In this document: positions 59,001 to 64,000 of the stretch, piece by piece
Layout: each line of letters begins with the position of its first letter
How positions within the stretch are numbered: the stretch's first letter is position 1
From: Puia dinghuensis
GTDB lineage: Bacteria > Bacteroidota > Bacteroidia > Chitinophagales > Chitinophagaceae
NCBI RefSeq assembly: GCF_014642875.1
Contig: NZ_BMJC01000001.1
Span: 1,779,335 to 1,843,334, forward strand
Direction of reading: 5' to 3'
DNA length: 64,000 nt
Translations under genes and position numbers: made by a program
Notes under the pieces: generated by a model
Databases searched by the model: none
What the model saw: the letters and a program-made list of their open reading frames with translations, nothing else
What the model was told of the DNA's origin: nothing

Positions 59001-59489
59001 CTCATAACCCACCATGCTCACCTCCAGCCGCGATCCCGAATAATGCACACTAAGGTCGAACTGCCCGTCTTCCCCACTCTCTGCATCCCCCTCACCGGCA
59101 ATATGGATCGTAACCCTACCCATCGGCTCCTTGTTCTCATCGACAACCCGCCCATGCACCGTCCGGTCCTGCCTCGCTCGCAACCGAACAGTAATAAACC
59201 GATTGGCTGCATTCAGCTCATAGGTCAACGGCTGATCTCTAAAACAGATATCCAGCACCTCCTGCAACGGCAAATCCCTAACGGTAAGGGTTACAGGCCG
59301 GCTCAGCCGCGGCCAGTCACCTTCACCAATATAGGTAAAACCACTTTTTTCATGAAGATCATCCAACACCTTCTGCAGGGGAGCATTTTTCTCGGTCAAT
59401 GTAATGAGGGGAGTGGGCTGACATAAGGCCAGTCGGCTTTTCAGTAAGCAAGACAACAATAGGAATACAGTCAGTTTCAGCGACCTCAT
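56055..59489 (-). CDS. SusC/RagA TonB-dependent transporter with STN domain (second locus)
   Basis: 1144 residues. Signal peptide, STN domain about 26-105 (LITLTEKNAPLQKVLDDLHE, PLQEVLDICFRDQPLTYEL), carboxypeptidase-like beta domain about 113-185 (VHGRVVDENKEPMGRVTIHI), plug from about 190 (NPLIVVDNFPYTGD, ASAAAIWGTLAGNGVIVITT) and a full barrel. The STN domain again pairs with the FecR encoded just upstream, 135 bp away. The short 59490-59624 gap contains a TAACTTTATT stretch that may belong to its promoter. Confidence 0.94.
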   Translation of the reverse strand: MRSLKLTVFLLLSCLLKSRLALCQPTPLITLTEKNAPLQKVLDDLHEKSGFTYIGEGDWPRLSRPVTLTVRDLPLQEVLDICFRDQPLTYELNAANRFITVRLRARQDRTVHGRVVDENKEPMGRVTIHIAGEGDAESGEDGQFDLSVHYSGSRLEVSMVGYETQDVALPEPGKELTIQMKLRAGTLAEAVVVHTGYQDQRKLATTGSFEVVDNDLLNRRVSPNILDHIDGVVSGVLFNKNIQPGVNQASISVRGRSTIFGNPNPLIVVDNFPYTGDISNINPADVESITVLKDASAAAIWGTLAGNGVIVITTKKGRSWGEPRLSFTTSQTGSQRENLYYLPILSSSDYIDIEDTLYNRGYYNAFLASTQYPALSPVIELLSHGKPGMPPAPDIRAQIDGLRKVDTRSDLNKYFYRRELNSQYVLSATGGSERDQYYLSAGYDRDLSNLVRNEYDRVTLLGNNSYTLLPNRLELSTGLAFTASTTYLNNNTNNLNISYPYAQLADVQGNALPVPYSLRLPYVDTVGGGKLLDWHYRPLDELRNADNTVHLHEYRINLGLRFSILKGLEARAYYQYARADSDFVQYYSLKTYTARGLINSYTQDSAGILSFPVPRGGILNEYQNTFTTNDVRLLLNYSDSLFRGRINGMAGVEVRDREGTSQNSVLYGYDPDLGTSLPVDYLQSYRNYVTGQPQQLTYGNIRTGTADRYVSYYANGNYLYRGRYMVSASARRDESNLFGVNANQKGVPLWSVGAAWEASKEDFYKAKWLPYLRLRLTDGYNGNVDRDVSAYTTAYISGSLNPYFNPFAGIANPPNPALRWERVHIINAGLDFGLKGSRLTGSIEYYLKSGLDLIGFSPVDPTTGVATFEGNTADMINHGLDLTLRVEQPIGAVRWNSVLLFSFVRDKLTRYLAKPGAVQDYFNTQTINPLVGRPLYSVYALRWAGLSPANGDPQGWFQGKVSTDYAGMLSTDSLGYLRYKGAANPTVFGSFRNSFYWKQWGLSFNIIYKLGYVFRRNSIFYYDVFYGGSKGHPDYERRWQNAGDEKRTNVPSLDYPADPNRDNFYRYAEVLVERGDHVRLQDLQLSYELARAAHAKLPVSAIRFYLYANNLGILWKANHAGIDPDNVSTIPTPRTLALGVKVDY

Positions 59490-59624
59490 TAAGCCGAGCG
59501 GTTTATATATAATAAAGTTACAGCCTACAAATCATGAATAAATATAAAATAAATACTTATTTCTATTTACCCATGACCGCGGCTGTAACTGTTTGGACTC
59601 GGTTCAATGGTTATGGACAATATA

Positions 59625-60689
59625 CTAAAGGATGACTTTTACTGTTTTTCCTTTTGTATCAAAGCGAAAGCCACCACTACTTTGCAACGATTTCAAATTC
59701 TGCTCCAGACCATTGGCTCGATCAACGATCCCCGATACCGTCTTGCCCGGAACATAATCATATTGTATATCAACGTTATAATACCTCGCTATGACCCGCA
59801 TCACTACCTTTAGGTCCTCATTCGTGAACCTATAAACCCCCTTCTTCCACCCCATTACATTATCTACATTACCCGCATCCACCTTCGACACACTGATCCC
59901 TCCGGATACTCCCGTTGAAGAATAAGCTATTTCCGCCTGTTGATTCGGTGTTAAAACTTCCCTATTCGTCCTGCTTTTTATCGCTACCGAACCTTCTAAC
60001 AGCGTCGTCTTACTAACAGCCTCATCTTTGTAGGCACTTACATCGAATCTCGTCCCCAAAACTGCTACTTCAGCATCCTTGATCATCACCCGAAAAGGCT
60101 TTTTGGCATCAGGCGCTACTTCGAAATAAGCCTCACCGGACAATTCCACAACCCGCTCACTACCAGTAAAGGCAGCCGGATATTTCAACTCGGAAGCCAC
60201 ATTCAACAAAACCTTGCTCCCATCCGCCAACACCACCTGCTTCACTTCGCCACCCACGGGGCTGACCATCGTCTGGGCCATCACCGGCAACTCCGGCCTG
60301 GTCCCAACAGTGTCACCCACAACCGATTTCGTCTCCTTCTTTTGCAGATCCCAGATAACTCCGCCGGCGATCAACACCACCACGGACGCGGCGGCGAACC
60401 ACGTCCTGCGATGGGCGAACCTACTTCTCGCCATCTCCCTCACCGGAGTCCCTTCTCTCCTCTCAACCACCCCATCCAGCTTGGACTCCAACTCGGCAAC
60501 CCAATTCTCAGCAGGCAACAACCCGGCCAGATCCCAACTCTCATGCAAAGACTCATGTTCGTCGGCGATCGCATTCAGCTCACTCACCGTCGCCCCCCTC
60601 AGCCACTGCAGAAAAGCCGCATATTGCTCCGGATTATAATCTCCCGTTACGAATTGAGCGACAAACTGCTTGGCTTCTTGTAAGTTCAT
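59625..60689 (-). CDS. FecR family anti-sigma factor (second locus)
   Basis: 354 residues: cytoplasmic part 1-95, membrane span about 96-113 (RTWFAAASVVVLIAGGVI), periplasmic FecR domain (PVGGEVKQVVLADGSKVLLN, ELSGEAYFEVAPDAKKPFRV) and DUF4974-type end (YRFTNEDLKVVMRVIARYYN). Responds to the SusC STN domain and controls the sigma factor encoded 105 bp upstream. Confidence 0.94.
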   Translation of the reverse strand: MNLQEAKQFVAQFVTGDYNPEQYAAFLQWLRGATVSELNAIADEHESLHESWDLAGLLPAENWVAELESKLDGVVERREGTPVREMARSRFAHRRTWFAAASVVVLIAGGVIWDLQKKETKSVVGDTVGTRPELPVMAQTMVSPVGGEVKQVVLADGSKVLLNVASELKYPAAFTGSERVVELSGEAYFEVAPDAKKPFRVMIKDAEVAVLGTRFDVSAYKDEAVSKTTLLEGSVAIKSRTNREVLTPNQQAEIAYSSTGVSGGISVSKVDAGNVDNVMGWKKGVYRFTNEDLKVVMRVIARYYNVDIQYDYVPGKTVSGIVDRANGLEQNLKSLQSSGGFRFDTKGKTVKVIL

Positions 60690-60794
60690 AACATAAGGTG
60701 TCTTATCTATAAAGACACTTGCCGGAAGTTCGGGGATACCTCGAAATCCAGGTTTTTTAAAAAATTTTTTCAGATTTGTCTACTTGGTTGAAAC

Positions 60795-61391
60795 TCAACA
60801 CTCAAAAAGAGAAAGAAAAATAAGCAGCAGGACAGTCATCTCCCCATGCTCATGCAGGTATTGCCGGACAAAAGCAGTGGCGGCATATAATTGCTTCTTC
60901 ACCCCAGCCCGGGAAATATGTAGCTCCTGAGCTATCTCATCCAGGCTCAACCCGTCATCTATACTCATTTTCAACACTTTACGCCTGCCGGGCGGCAGCT
61001 TATCCATGGCTTCCAGCGCAATGCGGTAATATTGCTTGAAAAGCATCTGGTCCTCCAGGTCATCACCGGCCGGGTCCGGCAACCCTTCGAGCTCTTTCAC
61101 CTTCTGTTGCACCTTCAGACTCCGCAGATAGTTAAACACGATATTCCGGCTTATCAGAAAAAGATAACTCCGCAGCGATTCCACCTTTTCCAAATGCCCC
61201 CGCTTCTCCCAGATACGCACAAAAACGTCCTGGGTCAATTCGTCAAGATAATCGCCCGATGACTCGAAAAGCGCAATATAACGCTGGATATACGCGTAAT
61301 AATGATGGTACAACGCCCTAAATGCATCCCTGTCCCCATGGGATATCTGCCGTAGCAGCTCTGGCTCATTATATATCCCATCAAAAGGCAC
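60795..61391 (-). CDS. ECF RNA polymerase sigma-70 factor (second locus)
   Basis: 198 residues. Region 2 (AFRALYHHYYAYIQRYIALF, DELTQDVFVRIWEKRGHL) and region 4 with a helix-turn-helix (SLDEIAQELHISRAGVKKQL) are intact; a hydrophobic tail (MTVLLLIFLSLFEC) follows. Order sigma-FecR-SusC-SusD repeats that of the first locus, so this set should be independently inducible. Confidence 0.94.
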   Translation of the reverse strand: MPFDGIYNEPELLRQISHGDRDAFRALYHHYYAYIQRYIALFESSGDYLDELTQDVFVRIWEKRGHLEKVESLRSYLFLISRNIVFNYLRSLKVQQKVKELEGLPDPAGDDLEDQMLFKQYYRIALEAMDKLPPGRRKVLKMSIDDGLSLDEIAQELHISRAGVKKQLYAATAFVRQYLHEHGEMTVLLLIFLSLFEC

Positions 61392-61580
61392 GGTTTCTCA
61401 GTGTTGTTTTGGAGGTATAAGCTATCCTGATCGCCAAAAAAAGGGTTTTGATTGACACCATACTTTAGATAAAGGGGTTCCTAAAAATAATAAGATATTT
61501 TCTACCTGCACTGATTTTGCGCCTGATTCAAAGACTTATTTTTCCCGGCACGGTTTAATTCATCCGTTAACCCCGGGGTC

Positions 61581-62012
61581 CTATTTCCAAATAAGCACCA
61601 GCAGCCCCCCAAAGATCAGCGCAGCCGCCGTTAGCACCCGTGGCGTCAACGGCTCCCCCAAAAAGAAGTAAGAAAGGAATATGGTAAAAAGAATACTTCC
61701 CTTATCGATGATGCTCACCTCCTGCACCCTACCGATCTGCAACGCCCGATAATAAAAAAGCCACGATAATCCCGTAGCCACCGCCGAAAGCACCAGGAAC
61801 AGCCAGTTGTTCCGCGACAGCCCCCGCACACCCTCCACCCCACCCCTGAACAGCACAATACCCCAGGTTATCAATAAGATCACCGCCGTCCGGATGGCCG
61901 TCGCCAGGTCGGCATTCACATCCTTCAACCCCGCCTTGGCAAAGATCGCCGTCAATGCAGCAAAGATCGCAGAGAGCAACGCATAGATCAACCACAATGG
62001 AACACTGGACAT
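61581..62012 (-). CDS. half-size EamA membrane protein
   Basis: 143 residues, five predicted helices and only one EamA repeat (IYALLSAIFAALTAIFAKAG, TGLSWLFYYRALQIG, SYFFLGEPLTPRVLTAAALI), half the usual transporter. Small single-repeat EamA proteins exist and are thought to dimerise, so this need not be a truncation. It starts 5 bp after the cytochrome/FG-GAP gene and ends 189 bp before the sigma gene. Confidence 0.85.
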   Translation of the reverse strand: MSSVPLWLIYALLSAIFAALTAIFAKAGLKDVNADLATAIRTAVILLITWGIVLFRGGVEGVRGLSRNNWLFLVLSAVATGLSWLFYYRALQIGRVQEVSIIDKGSILFTIFLSYFFLGEPLTPRVLTAAALIFGGLLVLIWK

Positions 62013-62017
62013 ATCGT

Positions 62018-63622
62018 CTATTTTATAATCCTTTTTTGTCCTTTATTTCTTAATACCATAAAGGGAGGCCCTTTCTTAAAATCCACTCCCGACTTCGTTG
62101 CGGGCGCAAAAAAGGAAAAATTCCCAAGCACAATATCCGGCCTGCCATCACCGTCCAGGTCACCGGTATCCATAACCAGCCATTTTCCTTGTTGCGTTTC
62201 CGGTAGCCCGTAGGGTTGAAAGTCAAACCCTCCCAGATTCTCAAGATAAACAAATCCTTCCTCAGGCTGATTTTTGTAGTCTGCAAAAAAAGAAATGGCG
62301 GCGATATCCAGGTCGCCATCCCCATCGAAATCCCTCGCCATAGCCCTATAACAACCGTTGATAGGAAAAAAATAACGCTGTTTGAAATGAAAATGACCGT
62401 CATTCAAAAAGATATACAATCCGTGGTACGGTTTCAGCACAGGGGAAAAGTCGGAATTATCCCCGCAAGTATATAAGATATCCGGCTGCCCATCATTGTT
62501 AAAGTCGGCAAGCTCGAAATAAGAAGAACCATAAATGGGTGGAAACTGTAGCACCCGCTCCTCGGTAAATACACCCTTACCCTGGTTGGTGAAAAGAAAG
62601 ATCCCTTCATCCCCTTGCGCAAAAAGCGCCAGAATATCCGGCAACCCGTCATGGTTAAAATCGTCGATATAGGCGCGGATGGCGCCCGGTAAAGCCCTGA
62701 TGACATGCCGCTCAAATCGCTGATTCCCTTTGTTCTCCAGCCAGGATAAGGCGCCTGTCAGATTGCCGAATTCACAAACCAGGTAATCCTGCAGGCCATC
62801 CCCATTCAAATCGCCCGCAGCCAGCTGAACGGGACGGGCCAGATGGTTGAAAATTGCCTGGCTATCCAGCCGCACCTTGCAGCTCGTACCGCTATCGCCC
62901 CCGTTGCTAAACCCCAATGACTGCAATTTTCCAAATTTGCCGTTGTTTGGATTTAACATCCCGATATTGCAGGCCGTCCAACCGTTTGTCTCTCTGATCA
63001 TATCCACGATCGCACCGTCTTCGTGAAAGGAATCGGTGGGATGTAAGGCCGGGGAATAGCGGACCAGGTCCCGGTAACGCACATCATAAACATATAGCCC
63101 CCGGCAGGAAGCGGTAGTGTCGATCCGCACCAGCGTGGTGGCAGGCTGGTCGTAATACCTTGGCGGCGTTACCACCTGGAAAAGCGACAACCCGTTCCGG
63201 ATGGGTCTTGGCCGCGACTGGCCCGGCAGGGAATCCGGTGAGGTAGCACTATAATAATCCAGGATATGTTGCCACTCCTCCGAAGTAAGCAATGGCGCTG
63301 AAGGGTAAAAATCCTTTTTCACATTCGAGTCCCGCCGGCTGGAAGGATACTGCTCAAAATTGTGGTTGAAGATCCCCAGCCGGGGCCCCATGGCCGGCAA
63401 TATACCTTTTTCCCAACTCTTGCTGTCCGCCAGGGAAGGGTCCGGAAAAAGATGACAGGATTGGCAGTACACTTTGGCCAATCTTTCCCCCTCACGGATA
63501 CTCGCCACCGAAACGGCTGCGTGAGACCGGTTCCGATGGTATTGCTCGCAGGCCGTTAAAAAACCCAGGAAAATAAAAAAAATGACCCATGATCCGACCT
63601 TATAATGCATTCCGTATCTCAT
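62018..63622 (-). CDS. lipoprotein with cytochrome c and FG-GAP propeller
   Basis: 534 residues. Lipobox GFLTAC (Cys25; M5 is an alternative start). A single class I cytochrome c module follows: CQSCH at 53-57, with M78 in LPAMGP as likely sixth ligand. From about 260 FG-GAP motifs (DLNGDGLQDYLVCE, DFNHDGLPDILALF, DFNNDGQPDILYTC, DFDGDGDLDIAAIS, DLDGDGRPDIVLGN) build a propeller. Probably an envelope electron-carrier fused to a binding or scaffold domain. Its start overlaps the stop of the upstream FG-GAP gene by 4 bp. Confidence 0.9.
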   Translation of the reverse strand: MRYGMHYKVGSWVIFFIFLGFLTACEQYHRNRSHAAVSVASIREGERLAKVYCQSCHLFPDPSLADSKSWEKGILPAMGPRLGIFNHNFEQYPSSRRDSNVKKDFYPSAPLLTSEEWQHILDYYSATSPDSLPGQSRPRPIRNGLSLFQVVTPPRYYDQPATTLVRIDTTASCRGLYVYDVRYRDLVRYSPALHPTDSFHEDGAIVDMIRETNGWTACNIGMLNPNNGKFGKLQSLGFSNGGDSGTSCKVRLDSQAIFNHLARPVQLAAGDLNGDGLQDYLVCEFGNLTGALSWLENKGNQRFERHVIRALPGAIRAYIDDFNHDGLPDILALFAQGDEGIFLFTNQGKGVFTEERVLQFPPIYGSSYFELADFNNDGQPDILYTCGDNSDFSPVLKPYHGLYIFLNDGHFHFKQRYFFPINGCYRAMARDFDGDGDLDIAAISFFADYKNQPEEGFVYLENLGGFDFQPYGLPETQQGKWLVMDTGDLDGDGRPDIVLGNFSFFAPATKSGVDFKKGPPFMVLRNKGQKRIIK

Positions 63623-64000
63623 TTAACTCTTCTCCTGCGTCCCATCCTGTCCTCTATTTGCAAGGAAACAACAGGCCCCGTCAGGTTTAGGAATCTTCCT
63701 GATTGTGAAAGGAACGACGATCCATAAGAAAATTCCTCCTTACGGGTCCTTCCATCCCGGTAGCCGATCAAGGCGCTTACATCATCCGGTCGCAGGGGCA
63801 CACAAAGTACGTTTCTTTTTAATTCCAATACCTTCAACGGCCCCTTATTCTGGCTGGAAACCAGTAAACAATTCCCACGCGCGCCTCGCAGCTTGACCAG
63901 GCTCTTTTGATCTCCCGGCAGGTATACTCCACTCTGCAAAATAGACAAAGGAGTAAATCCCCCCTTGCCATCCCCCTTCAGATAAAGGCCGTTAAAAGCA
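63619..64000 (-). CDS. CRTAC1-like FG-GAP protein, C-terminal end (5' part outside window)
   Basis: The final 126 codons of a gene that enters from the right edge. The end (KGDGKGGFTPLS, VYLPGDQKSLVKLRG, CLLVSSQNKGPLKVLEL) parallels the C-terminus of the 1122-residue CRTAC1-like protein at 12761-16129 (GGQFTPLPYDLTG, GDTRCLIGLKGKKYQFLVAA). An internal TTG at 63948 is not the true start. It overlaps the cytochrome/FG-GAP gene by 4 bp, so both are translated together. Confidence 0.7.
   Translation of the reverse strand, partial: AFNGLYLKGDGKGGFTPLSILQSGVYLPGDQKSLVKLRGARGNCLLVSSQNKGPLKVLELKRNVLCVPLRPDDVSALIGYRDGRTRKEEFSYGSSFLSQSGRFLNLTGPVVSLQIEDRMGRRRRVK

Noticed and set aside
1-64000. tRNA, rRNA or CRISPR features
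   Set aside because: No cloverleaf-like segment, conserved rRNA stretch or regularly spaced repeat was seen by eye; a covariance-model scan was not possible.

Overview
The window comes from a Bacteroidota chromosome, most likely the Chitinophagaceae. The signs are two SusC/SusD pairs each driven by an ECF sigma factor and FecR anti-sigma factor, a type IX secretion sorting domain, a bacillithiol-type YtxJ protein, CCDC81-type HU protein, small secreted DUF6520-like peptide, Bacteroidota-type promoters (TTTG and TAnnTTTG-like boxes), and mid-50s GC that falls sharply in two accessory stretches. No rRNA, tRNA or CRISPR array was seen. Genus is not certain.

Layout. 1-12.7 kb: a polysaccharide/glycan utilisation locus on the minus strand, in the order sigma factor, FecR, SusC with STN domain, SusD, then one giant open frame that joins three glycoside hydrolases (GH89 alpha-N-acetylglucosaminidase, GH35 beta-galactosidase, start of a GH92 alpha-mannosidase) and runs off the left edge. 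A double beta-propeller CRTAC1-like lipoprotein is divergent from it. 16-25 kb: M43 metalloprotease with a T9SS tail, glutaminyl cyclase, methyltransferase, HU-CCDC81 membrane protein, an outer-membrane barrel and a 1013-residue TPR protein. 25-30 kb: housekeeping genes (DoxX, thioesterase, cinA, 2-oxoacid dehydrogenase E2).

30-46 kb: accessory region. An AT-rich orphan gene is followed by a four-gene run of Sec-exported proteins (coiled-coil plus barrel protein, a YD-repeat protein of about 1680 residues, a fibre-like protein, an Rhs protein with an AT-rich C-terminal tip) and an immunity candidate; then an IS1-like relic and an orphan small gene. This looks like a polymorphic toxin locus with exchanged tips.

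46-54 kb: EamA transporter, dolichol-phosphate-mannose-synthase-like glycosyltransferase, DEDDh exonuclease, Mpl-type murein ligase, a 40-residue lipoprotein with a clear terminator, ytxJ, an AzgA-type purine permease overlapping an exported MTA/SAH nucleosidase, and a CAP-domain protein. 53.8-64 kb: MauE-like membrane protein coupled to a six-cysteine secreted peptide, convergent with a second sigma/FecR/SusC/SusD set that has no hydrolase; then a half-size EamA protein, a cytochrome c plus FG-GAP lipoprotein, and the 3' end of another FG-GAP protein running off the right edge.

The strongest unusual signals are the GH89-GH35-GH92 fusion, the exported Rhs cassette, the MauE/cysteine-rich peptide pair beside a CAZyme-free SusCD, and a family of paired mini-hairpins in gene leaders.
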